A stretch of DNA of 64,000 nt. It comes from Hydrogenophaga sp040372165 (GTDB lineage: Bacteria; Pseudomonadota; Gammaproteobacteria; Burkholderiales; Burkholderiaceae_C). A model generated the notes under the pieces. The model did not search any database and had not been told where the DNA came from. It saw only the letters and a program-made list of their open reading frames with translations. This document shows positions 17,015-24,326 of this stretch, piece after piece; position 1 is the stretch's first letter, and the number at the start of each line of letters is the position of its first letter. The stretch spans positions 124,001-188,000 of the forward strand of contig NZ_BAABWG010000004.1 in NCBI RefSeq assembly GCF_040372165.1. The letters run 5' to 3'. The position numbers were made by a program, and so were the translations under genes.

Positions 17015-18265
17015 TTACCGCGCCTTCTGTTCTTGGAGCAGTGGGCGCATGGCGATCAGGCCCAGCGCAGGGCCTATCGCCAGCCAGGGCAGCAGGCTCC
17101 CCAGGTGGGAGTGCTTGGTGAGTTCGACGAAGAGCATGATGCTCACGATGGATATTCCAAACCCGATGCTGTTGGTCAGGGTGAGTACACTGCCAACCGC
17201 TTGCGGTGGTGCATTGCGTGCCGTGAGCGCAGAGAACTGAGGCGAGTCTCCGGCCACGGTGATGCCCCAAATGGTGAGCCAGAGATAGAACACTGCGTCG
17301 CTGGCGTTCATCAGCGCGGGCGCCAGCAGGCAGCAGACACCACTGATCAGCAGTTGCACGGTGGCCACCTTGGCGCTTCCCCAGCGTTTGACCAACCATC
17401 CGCCAGCCATGCAACCGAACGCGCCAATGCCGAGCACCCAGAATGCGACCCATGACAGGGCTGCACCTTCGAGTCGCGTCGCCAGTATCAAGGGCACCAA
17501 TACCCAGACGGTGTAGAGCTCCCACATGTGGCCAAAGTAGCCCAGCACGGATGCCCTCACCTTCGGATCGGTCCACACCGTTCCCAAGGCGCGCCATTGC
17601 AAGGTGGTGACCTTCGGATGAGCGTGGTGCGGTTCAGGAATGAGCCACAGCACGATCAGGCCGCTCAAGGCAGCCAAGGCGGCAACGCCCAGCATCAGAC
17701 TTTGCCAAGGCAGTGCCTGACCCAATGCTCGCAGGGCGTGGGCCGATGCAGACCCAAGCACCAATGCGCCCACCAGCAAGCCCAGCGCAGCGCCCAGACC
17801 TTGCGGGAACCACTGCGCGGCGATTTTCATGCCCACTGGGTAAATGCCCGCAAGGAAGAAGCCGGTGGCAAATCGCCAGAGCATCAAGGCCTCATAGTGT
17901 TCAACCATCGCCCATGCACCGACCGTGCAACCCGCGCCTGCCATCGCACACAGAAAGAACACCCAGCGAGCGGAGAACCGGTCGGCAATGGCCAGGAGCG
18001 CAAAGACCAGCGTGCCGATGATGAAGCCGAACTGCAAGGCGGATGTGAGAGGGGCCACCGCTGTGATCGGCCAGCCGAATGCTTGCTGCAAATCGGGCAT
18101 CACCGCGTTGATGGCGAACCACAAGGACGTGCCGCCAAACTGCGCCAGAACGAGCGCGGGAAGCACTCGGGACGGCGTTGAATGGGAGTGTGCAGGTGCA
18201 GGCAAGTTGATTGAGCTGTGACGCAGTGGCAGAAGAAGTATCGGGTGATCGTACCTGTTGTGCAC
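17015..18265 (-). CDS. MFS transporter
   Basis: Up to 416 residues with about 12 membrane helices. The first is VLPALVLAQFGGTSLWFAINAV. The cytoplasmic loop after helix two (ADRFSARWVFF) corresponds to the MFS motif A position. AIWGITVAGDSPQFSAL near residue 340 resembles cyanate/NNP-type permeases. The substrate is unknown. The start is uncertain: the GTG at 18265 has no Shine-Dalgarno, and a shorter start just before VLPALVLAQ is possible, which would remove a Pro/His/Ser-rich leader of about 30 residues. It faces away from the lipoprotein gene downstream at 18359. Confidence 0.75.
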   Translation of the reverse strand: MHNRYDHPILLLPLRHSSINLPAPAHSHSTPSRVLPALVLAQFGGTSLWFAINAVMPDLQQAFGWPITAVAPLTSALQFGFIIGTLVFALLAIADRFSARWVFFLCAMAGAGCTVGAWAMVEHYEALMLWRFATGFFLAGIYPVGMKIAAQWFPQGLGAALGLLVGALVLGSASAHALRALGQALPWQSLMLGVAALAALSGLIVLWLIPEPHHAHPKVTTLQWRALGTVWTDPKVRASVLGYFGHMWELYTVWVLVPLILATRLEGAALSWVAFWVLGIGAFGCMAGGWLVKRWGSAKVATVQLLISGVCCLLAPALMNASDAVFYLWLTIWGITVAGDSPQFSALTARNAPPQAVGSVLTLTNSIGFGISIVSIMLFVELTKHSHLGSLLPWLAIGPALGLIAMRPLLQEQKAR

Positions 18266-18358
18266 TCAGGTGATACCCATGCCAGCTGAGCTTGCGGGGC
18301 CATCCAATGCGCAAGGAGACTTGCCGTACAAGCATGTGCTTGGGCGACAAGGAGAGAT

Positions 18359-18847
18359 ATGGTTGCTCGACCATTGAACGAGATCCGTACCCATTGGTCA
18401 CGCACGGTGGCATTGCTCGCCGTCAGTGCTGCGGCATTGGGTTTGGCTGGCTGCTACATCGTCCCCATTGAGCCGCACGCCGGGCACCATGAGGTACACG
18501 GTCCGCATGGTGCCATCGCATCGGCGCAGCCCGTCTCGCCGGCACCATTGCGCTTCACTGCGCGCCTGTACCCGGCCAACGAGGCGGCCAGAGCGCATGG
18601 CGTGGTTGAGGCACTGGTGAGCAATGACCACCAGGGGCGCGGAAGCTTCTTTGCCACCATTGGCGGAGAGTCATTCACCGGGGAGGCCACTCGAACCGCT
18701 GGCAAGATGCACGAAGGCACGGCCAACGGCGCTGGCAATCGCGGCAGCTATCTGCGTTGTCGCTACCAGATGAACTCGCAAACCCTGGGCTCAGGCACCT
18801 GCGAGCTCTCGGATGGTTCTGTGTTCAACATGCACGTGGGCAACTAA
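18359..18847 (+). CDS. Hypothetical lipoprotein
   Basis: A 162-residue protein with a lipoprotein signal: basic start, hydrophobic core VALLAVSAAALGLAGC, and the lipobox LAGC with Cys at about residue 32. A His-rich linker (HAGHHEVHGPHG) follows, then a compact domain of about 95 residues containing two cysteines (LRCRYQ and GTCELSDG) that may form a disulfide. The AAGGAGAGAT before ATG is a strong ribosome site. The domain is not recognised. The His-rich linker could bind metal, which is speculative. Confidence 0.65.
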   Translation: MVARPLNEIRTHWSRTVALLAVSAAALGLAGCYIVPIEPHAGHHEVHGPHGAIASAQPVSPAPLRFTARLYPANEAARAHGVVEALVSNDHQGRGSFFATIGGESFTGEATRTAGKMHEGTANGAGNRGSYLRCRYQMNSQTLGSGTCELSDGSVFNMHVGN

Positions 18848-18872
18848 GGGCGCTCGTGCTTGTCTGCTCGAC

Positions 18873-20039
18873 TTATATGCCCCTAGCGCGGTCAGCCGCA
18901 AACTGCTGGCGGAAAGCGTGGAATTGGCCCGCTTCCAGCGCGTTGCGCACTTCCTGCATCAGGTTCAGGTAATAGTGCAGGTTGTGCACGGTGGCCAGCA
19001 TGGGGCCCAGCATCTCGCCGCAGCGGTCGAGGTGGTGCAGGTAGGCACGACTGAAGCCTTCTCGCCCGCCATCGGCGTAGGACACACCCGCGTTGCCAGC
19101 GCATGCGTAGCAGGTGCAGGTCTCGTCCAGCGGGCGGTGGTCCGACTTGTGGCGTGCATTGCGAATCTTCAGGTCGCCGAAGCGGGTGAACAAAGTGCCA
19201 TTGCGGGCGTTGCGGGTAGGCATGACGCAATCGAACATGTCCACACCACAGGCCACGCCTTCGACCAGGTCTTCCGGCGTGCCCACACCCATGAGGTAGC
19301 GGGGCTTGTTTTCGGGCAGGCGGTGGGGCGTGTGCGCCATGATGCGCCGCATCTCGTCCTTGGGCTCACCCACGCTGACGCCACCCACTGCATAGCCGGG
19401 GAAGTTCATGTCGACCAGCGCATCAAGGGATTCCTGGCGCAGGTTCTCGAACATGCCGCCTTGCACGATGCCGAACAAGGCGTTGGGGTTCTCCAGCCGC
19501 TCGAATTCGTCCTTGGAGCGTTGTGCCCAACGCAGGCTCATTTCCATGGACGCGCGGGCTTCCTTTTCCGTCGTGAGGTGGCCCTTGGTTTCGTAGGGCG
19601 TGCACTCGTCGAGCTGCATGACGATGTCGGAGTTGAGCACCGTCTGGATCTGCATGCTCACCTCGGGCGACATGAAGAGCTTGTCGCCGTTGACGGGAGA
19701 GGCGAAGTGAACGCCTTCCTCGGTGATCTTGCGCATGTCACCCAGGCTCCACACCTGGAAGCCGCCGGAGTCGGTCAGGATGGGCTTGTGCCACTGCTCG
19801 AACGCATGCAGGCCGCCAAAGCTCTCCATGATGTCGAGTCCTGGGCGCATCCACAGGTGAAAGGTGTTGCCCAGGATGATCTGGGCACCCATGTCCTCCA
19901 GGCTACGGGGCATGACACCTTTGACCGTGCCATAGGTGCCGACCGGCATGAAGATGGGGGTTTCGACCACGCCGTGGTTGAGCGTGAGCCGACCGCGGCG
20001 CGCATGGCCATCGGTTTTGATGAGATCGAATTGCAGCAT
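18873..20039 (-). CDS. tgt: tRNA-guanine transglycosylase
   Basis: A 388-residue enzyme that exchanges guanine-34 for preQ1 in tRNAs with GUN anticodons, the insertion step of queuosine synthesis. The catalytic aspartates are in TDSGGFQ and DMFDCVMPTRNAR. GGVSVGEPK binds the base. The zinc site CTCYACAG with a later His lies near residues 318-350. The start at 20039 (MLQFDLIKTDGHARRGRL, cited by its core KTDGHARRGRL) matches the usual Tgt N-terminus. Upstream in-frame starts would cut through the hairpin at 20043-20073. queA, which acts later in the pathway, lies 3 kb away in the same direction but in another unit. Confidence 0.95.
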   Translation of the reverse strand: MLQFDLIKTDGHARRGRLTLNHGVVETPIFMPVGTYGTVKGVMPRSLEDMGAQIILGNTFHLWMRPGLDIMESFGGLHAFEQWHKPILTDSGGFQVWSLGDMRKITEEGVHFASPVNGDKLFMSPEVSMQIQTVLNSDIVMQLDECTPYETKGHLTTEKEARASMEMSLRWAQRSKDEFERLENPNALFGIVQGGMFENLRQESLDALVDMNFPGYAVGGVSVGEPKDEMRRIMAHTPHRLPENKPRYLMGVGTPEDLVEGVACGVDMFDCVMPTRNARNGTLFTRFGDLKIRNARHKSDHRPLDETCTCYACAGNAGVSYADGGREGFSRAYLHHLDRCGEMLGPMLATVHNLHYYLNLMQEVRNALEAGQFHAFRQQFAADRARGI

Positions 20040-20042
20040 GAT

Positions 20043-20073
20043 GGACCGCATTGTCTCAAATGCAATGCGATCC
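20043..20073 (-). promoter_or_regulatory. Hairpin abutting the tgt start codon
   Basis: An 11-base inverted repeat (CAATGCGATCC, 20063-20073, with GGACCGCATTG, 20043-20053) has one G-U wobble in RNA and a nine-base loop. It ends three bases before the tgt ATG, where the Shine-Dalgarno should be, and no GGAG-like site is seen. It could limit ribosome access; inference. Confidence 0.45.
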
Positions 20074-20120
20074 ACGGGGAACTCGGCCGCGTTTCCCCTT
20101 CGTCGTATGACGGGCTGTGC

Positions 20121-20516
20121 TTACTTGAGGGTCAGAATCCAGCTGACCAGCTTGCCGGCATCTGCCTCAGAGATGGCGACTTTGTTCGGTGGCATGGACA
20201 AGCCACTGACTTTGCCCTTCCAGTGGCTTTCGTAAGGGCTGCTGCCCGCCAGCACGATTTGCGTCAGCTTCGCTTGTGCATCTGTCTGCCCCGCGTATTT
20301 GGCGGACACGTCCTTCCAAGCGGGACCGATCGGGGCCATGCCATCAGGTCCTTTGGCGCTGGGATCAATGTGGTGGCAGGTCATGCAGCCGGCACCGGTT
20401 GCCAGCTTGAGGGCTTCCTGCTCGGTCGGGGCTTCGGCTTGTGCCATCCCGGCAGCCGTGGAGAGCAAAGCTCCCATGGCCATGGCGCTCAAACGGCGGG
20501 TTGCGGCGGATTTCAT
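20121..20516 (-). CDS. Small periplasmic c-type cytochrome
   Basis: A 131-residue class I cytochrome c. A signal peptide (residues 1-27, core AMAMGALLSTAAGMAQA) precedes a single haem site CMTCH near residue 44. The distal Met ligand is in GLSMPPN near residue 107, giving a mature mono-haem protein of about 100 residues like cytochrome c551/c5. The ATG at 20516 has AGGAG nine bases upstream. A perfect FNR-type box lies 63 bases upstream, so oxygen-limited expression is likely. It probably shuttles electrons to a terminal oxidase or an anaerobic reductase. Confidence 0.88.
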   Translation of the reverse strand: MKSAATRRLSAMAMGALLSTAAGMAQAEAPTEQEALKLATGAGCMTCHHIDPSAKGPDGMAPIGPAWKDVSAKYAGQTDAQAKLTQIVLAGSSPYESHWKGKVSGLSMPPNKVAISEADAGKLVSWILTLK

Positions 20517-20578
20517 CGTGCATTCTCCTAAAGAGTCGGTTGAATGCACTCAGGCTATGCGATCTGCAAAAGCGGCCA

Positions 20579-20592
20579 TTGATCAACATCAA
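20579..20592 (-). promoter_or_regulatory. Perfect FNR/ANR box
   Basis: TTGATCAACATCAA matches the TTGAT-N4-ATCAA consensus without a mismatch. Its centre is 20585.5, about 69 bases before the cytochrome c ATG. For a class II site at -41.5 the transcript would start near 20544, giving a leader of about 28 bases. Confidence 0.7.
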
Positions 20593-20821
20593 ATGCCGCT
20601 GTGGGCGTCGCATAGTGAGACAGTCGGCATGCCTGGGTGGGTGGACGATGTCCCGCAGGCTGAGGCGCATGGTCTTCGCAAAAAGGGGGAGCGATGGGTT
20701 CGCTGCACGAGCTATCCGCCAGGCGACGCAGCGGGAGGGCGGCTACCCGTGAGCCATTCTTCAATGCTTGGCGGCGCCGGACTCGCTGTGCCAGTTGTCG
20801 CCAGGGCCCAACAGCCGGGTG

Positions 20822-20980
20822 TCAGCGGCTGGCTTCTGAGCTGGAAGTGTTGTCTGCCAACGACGTCGTCTGGGCGTGTGCGGCAGAGTGGTCGGACTGG
20901 TCCCAGCCCCAGGCCAGCAAAAGGGAAATGCCAAGAGACAGGGCAAGGGCCAAGCCCAGGCGGGTCAGGATCTCGATCAC
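20822..20980 (-). CDS. Possible 52-residue single-pass membrane protein
   Basis: From a GTG at 20978-20980 the minus strand reads IEILTRLGLALALSLGISL, then LLLAWGWDQSDHS, then a polar tail rich in Ser and Thr, ending in TGA at 20822-20824. This is one clean transmembrane helix with a short acidic/polar tail, and codon use fits the genome. No Shine-Dalgarno is visible, which keeps confidence low. Confidence 0.3.
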   Translation of the reverse strand: MIEILTRLGLALALSLGISLLLAWGWDQSDHSAAHAQTTSLADNTSSSEASR

Positions 20981-21125
20981 GGAAATAGCTTGTCGTTATG
21001 GTTGCAGTTGCACGGTGCAGGCGAGATTTTGCCTGTAAATGCGATCAAAAGCACCAGTTTGGGGCCTGGACTTGTTACAAAATAGTCTCTGGTGCAGCCG
21101 GGACGACACAAGCGCGTGCGCTGAA

Positions 21126-21596
21126 TCACGCCGGCTTGAACACCATGAGCCCGTAGGTGACCAACATGGAAACAAAGGCGGGATAGCCACACCATTCCCA
21201 TCGCCGGGCCAGTTGCCAGTAGCGTGGAGGCAACTCTGTTGCGCCTTTGCGAGACGCTTCCTCCGCGATTCGGGCCATGTCGAGTTGCATTTTCACCACT
21301 GGCAGCCACAGGGCGCCGCTCAGGATGTAGAGCCCGAGTGAGGCAGCGATCCAGGTGGTATTGAGTGGCCAACCGGCCATGTGGGCCATCCAGAGCCCGG
21401 AGATCGGCTGGTAGATGGCCGCAGGGGTGGTGAACCACCAATCAGCCCTGACTACCAGCCGGCTCACCACGGCCTGGGCCGCCACGTTGCGGCTTCGGTT
21501 GGCAAAGTAAAGGTAGAACGCCGTGCCAAACCCGGTGCCCACGAGCAAGACACTGGACAGGATGTGCGACCACTTGATCAGCAGATAGGTGTTCAT
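21126..21596 (-). CDS. DUF2269 family membrane protein
   Basis: A 156-residue protein with four predicted membrane helices. It begins MNTYLLIKWSHILSSVLLVGTGFG and has the DUF2269 hallmarks KWSHILSS near the N-terminus and a second His/Trp-rich helix (ADWWFTTPAAIYQPISGLW). The family is uncharacterised. The ATG at 21596 overlaps the stop of the DoxX-like gene as ATGA, so I rejected the much longer upstream frame. It is the last of three overlapping genes with the saccharopine-dehydrogenase-like gene. Confidence 0.8.
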   Translation of the reverse strand: MNTYLLIKWSHILSSVLLVGTGFGTAFYLYFANRSRNVAAQAVVSRLVVRADWWFTTPAAIYQPISGLWMAHMAGWPLNTTWIAASLGLYILSGALWLPVVKMQLDMARIAEEASRKGATELPPRYWQLARRWEWCGYPAFVSMLVTYGLMVFKPA

Positions 21597-21985
21597 GGAA
21601 TGTCGCGCACCTGGTCTGTGTGCCGGATCAGTAGCCAGAGTATGGCCAGGATTGGCAGATTCTTGCTCAGCGGGCCGAGGGGATGCAGCCATTGCTCCGG
21701 CGCCCACACGCTGGCCATGACTGTCATGGTGAGAACCATGACCAGGCAAATCCAGTAGACCGCTCGACCGGGGCGAAACCACAAAGCCAGCCCCAGCAGC
21801 AGGTCCAGCATCGCGCCTGATCCGATGGCCGCCGATTTCCAGGCGTCGCGCCCGGACCCCCAGGCGGTCAAGAGCTCGCGGCTTTGGCCGTTCCACTCCA
21901 GCAGGGACACCAGGGCGGTGAGCAGCCAGACAGCGACCAGGCTCCAGCGCAGGTAGCGCAGCTCGGGGCGTTCAGTCTTGAGCAT
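21593..21985 (-). CDS. DoxX-like four-helix membrane protein
   Basis: A 130-residue protein with four membrane helices: LRWSLVAVWLLTALVSLLEW, a helix from SAAIGSGAMLDLLLGLALW, one from YWICLVMVLTMTVMASVW, and a final LPILAILWLLI. The size, helix order and the conserved-looking WNG and PLGPLSKNLPIL segments fit DoxX-like proteins. The start at 21985 overlaps by 14 bases the end of the saccharopine-dehydrogenase-like gene, and its own stop overlaps the DUF2269 start. Its job is probably tied to those two genes. Confidence 0.7.
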   Translation of the reverse strand: MLKTERPELRYLRWSLVAVWLLTALVSLLEWNGQSRELLTAWGSGRDAWKSAAIGSGAMLDLLLGLALWFRPGRAVYWICLVMVLTMTVMASVWAPEQWLHPLGPLSKNLPILAILWLLIRHTDQVRDIP

Positions 21986-23099
21986 GCTGCCGAATCTCAG
22001 TGACCATGCCCCAGTGCTTGAACTCGGACTGAAACGCATCGAGAGGCAGCAGACTGGTGGCCGTGTGTGCGCCGACCTTGCCGCCTGGATGGCCCGAGGC
22101 GAGCTGGCGGGCCAGGAGGATGGCGGCCATGGTGGGAATTTCAGGGCCGTGGTCGTTATCGGCACTGATATGCCATTCGCGATGTATCGCCTTGCCCTGC
22201 TCATCCAGTCCATCCACAGACACCACCATGCCCCCCAGGGCTGAGCCCCATCGATCGAACATGGGGGCAAAGCGGTGCATCACGGATGCCAAGCGCTCGG
22301 GGTGGCGAATCCAGCCGCGTTGTACGCAGTAGGCCAGCCAGGCGAAGGCGCGTTGAGACAGGCCCACTTCAAGTGCGGCGCGGAACCGGACGCTGTTTCT
22401 GACGCTGTAATGCTCAGGGAACAATTGCAGGTCGGGAATGTCGCAGACCGCTCCCAGTCTTGGCTTCATGTGCGCAAACTGCACCGGGGTCGGGCTGGCC
22501 CACCCGATTGTGCTTTGCCACTTGCCATCCTGCCAGACCGGAATCGGGCGACCGCAGTAGCTCAGGACCGCCGCGATGGTGGCTTGGCCTCGCGGGGCAG
22601 ACTGTGCAGGAGCGATGCAAACATCGATGCTGTCTATGGCTTGCCACCCGATGGTGAGGTGGTCCACCACTGCCGATGAAAGGGCGGGCACCGTGCTGGC
22701 GCCTGAAACAGCCAGCTTCCCGGCTGCAGTGAATGCGCTGTTGAGGGCGTTCGGAAACGCGCAGACAAATTCGCGGCCATCTGCCAGGTCGATATAGTGC
22801 GCACCCGCTTCAGCGCAGGCGCGTGCCACCAGGTACTCCTGGGCCTGAAACGGCCCCGCCGTATGGATGAGGGTATGGACCTGCAACTTGCGCAAGGTTT
22901 GTGCAAGGTCGGGGCGTTGTGCGTCGAGCATCACGGCTTGCGCGGCTCCCCGTAGCGTCTGTGCAAAGGCGCGGGCCTTGTCGTGGCGGCGGGCTGCCAC
23001 CATGAGCTCAATGCCCGGGTCGGAGGCCAGCCGCTTGCAAATGCGAGCGCCAAAATTGCCGTGTCCACCCAAGACCAGAATCCGATGGTGCTTGTTCAT
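21972..23099 (-). CDS. Saccharopine dehydrogenase-like NAD(P)-binding protein
   Basis: A 375-residue protein. The Rossmann start RILVLGGHGNFGARICKRLA (cited by GGHGNFG) and the following AARRHDKA mark a nucleotide-binding fold. The GPFQAQEYLVARACAEAGAHYIDLADG stretch (cited by AGAHYIDLADG) is typical of saccharopine reductase-like enzymes in which the substrate is not lysine-related. The ATG at 23099 has GGAGGA about 11 bases upstream. It leads a three-gene overlapping unit with DoxX-like and DUF2269 membrane genes, which suggests a membrane-linked reductase of unknown substrate, possibly a lipid. Confidence 0.78.
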   Translation of the reverse strand: MNKHHRILVLGGHGNFGARICKRLASDPGIELMVAARRHDKARAFAQTLRGAAQAVMLDAQRPDLAQTLRKLQVHTLIHTAGPFQAQEYLVARACAEAGAHYIDLADGREFVCAFPNALNSAFTAAGKLAVSGASTVPALSSAVVDHLTIGWQAIDSIDVCIAPAQSAPRGQATIAAVLSYCGRPIPVWQDGKWQSTIGWASPTPVQFAHMKPRLGAVCDIPDLQLFPEHYSVRNSVRFRAALEVGLSQRAFAWLAYCVQRGWIRHPERLASVMHRFAPMFDRWGSALGGMVVSVDGLDEQGKAIHREWHISADNDHGPEIPTMAAILLARQLASGHPGGKVGAHTATSLLPLDAFQSEFKHWGMVTEIRQHAQD

Positions 23100-23158
23100 G
23101 CTCTCATCTTCCTCCGTTGGACTGCGGATGCCTGTGCTCTCTTGATGGCTCCGTTGGT

Positions 23159-24265
23159 TCAACGCTTGCGGCTGAGCAGCATCGAATCGCCATAGCTGAA
23201 GAACCGGTACTGATGCTCGATCGCATGCCGGTAAAGGCGGCGAATTTCTTCGTAGCCGGCGAATGCGCTGACCAGCATCATCAGGGTGCTTTTGGGTAAA
23301 TGGAAGTTGGTGATGAGCTTGTCCACCACCTTGAAGTCATATCCCGGTGTGATGAAGATGTTGGTATCGCCTTTGGTCTCGCCACTGGCGGCCCAGCTCT
23401 CCAGGGTGCGAACCGTGGTGGTGCCCACCGCGACGACATTGCCACCCCGGGAACGGCAAGCCTGGAGGGCGGCCAGTGTGCTGTCGGGCACGGCGTAACG
23501 CTCATGGTGCATGACATGTTCCGCAATGCGCTCAACCTTCATTGGTGCGAACGTGCCTGCACCCACGTGGAGTGTGACGCTGGCCGTGTGCACCTCTTTT
23601 TCTTGCAGCGCAGCCAGCACCGACTCATCGAAATGCAGGGCTGCGGTGGGCGCCGCCACTGCACCGGGCACCTTGGCGAACACAGTCTGGTAGCGGCGCT
23701 CGTCATCAGCGCTGTCTTCGTGTGTGATGTAGGGCGGCAGGGGCACATGACCGTGTCGGGCCATCAGCGCATAGGGGTCTTCGTCATTCGGTCCTTGCAG
23801 GTGCAAGCGGAACAACTGGCCTTGTTCGTCGGGCCATCGGCCCAGAAAGGTCGCATCGAATCCGCCGCCATGCCGTCCGCCGGCGAAGTGCATCAGCCCG
23901 CCCGGCAGTGGCTTCTTGCTCACACGGAGGTGTCCTACCACTTCGTGTCGGGATGCGCCATCGGTGGACTCCTGTGGAAGCAGCACGCGCTCGATCAGCA
24001 GCTCCAGTTTCCCGCCCGATGCCTTTTCGCCGTAAAGGCGGGCCTTGACCACCTGGGTGTCGTTGAACACCAGCAGGTCGCCAGGAGACAGCAGGCTGGG
24101 CAGATCCCGAAAGTGCCGATCCACTGGCTCGGCGCAGGTACCATCCAGCAGCCGGGAAGCACTGCGCTCTTCGGCCGGGTGTTGCGCGATCAGCTCGGGG
24201 GGAAGCTCGAAGTCGAAATCGACGACGCTGTAGTCGCCAAACGCGGTGCGGTGTGAGTCTGTCAT
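23159..24265 (-). CDS. queA: tRNA preQ1-34 S-adenosylmethionine ribosyltransferase-isomerase
   Basis: A 368-residue enzyme that transfers the ribosyl part of SAM to preQ1 in tRNA, making epoxyqueuosine. Recognisable stretches are FDFELPPELIAQHPAEERSASRLL (cited by PPELIAQHPAEER), then VFNDTQVVKARLYG, GHVPLPPYI, YQTVFAKVPGAVAAPTA, LHVGAGTF, GTTTVRTLE and the C-terminal NFHLPKSTLMMLVSAFAG, here cited by HLPKSTLMMLVSAFAG. Its length fits the family. It diverges from recG, with 61 bases between the start codons. With tgt it shows that the genome makes queuosine. Confidence 0.96.
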   Translation of the reverse strand: MTDSHRTAFGDYSVVDFDFELPPELIAQHPAEERSASRLLDGTCAEPVDRHFRDLPSLLSPGDLLVFNDTQVVKARLYGEKASGGKLELLIERVLLPQESTDGASRHEVVGHLRVSKKPLPGGLMHFAGGRHGGGFDATFLGRWPDEQGQLFRLHLQGPNDEDPYALMARHGHVPLPPYITHEDSADDERRYQTVFAKVPGAVAAPTAALHFDESVLAALQEKEVHTASVTLHVGAGTFAPMKVERIAEHVMHHERYAVPDSTLAALQACRSRGGNVVAVGTTTVRTLESWAASGETKGDTNIFITPGYDFKVVDKLITNFHLPKSTLMMLVSAFAGYEEIRRLYRHAIEHQYRFFSYGDSMLLSRKR

Positions 24266-24326
24266 GGTGCTTGAGGGCTGTACCGGCCCGTGCCAAGAAA
24301 GGAGAGGTTACAGTCAGCATTGTCCC

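Larger units (their letters stand above)
20517..21125. other. Intergenic stretch around the FNR box
   Basis: A 609-base gap between the cytochrome c start and the DUF2269 gene end. It holds the FNR box, one possible small membrane-protein frame (20822-20980), and otherwise nothing I can support. Confidence 0.45.

Noticed and set aside
18813..20531. 572-residue plus-strand open frame across tgt
   Set aside because: It is the antisense of tgt and the cytochrome c gene, both well supported. The His- and Val-rich translation has no domain; long antisense frames are common at this GC content.
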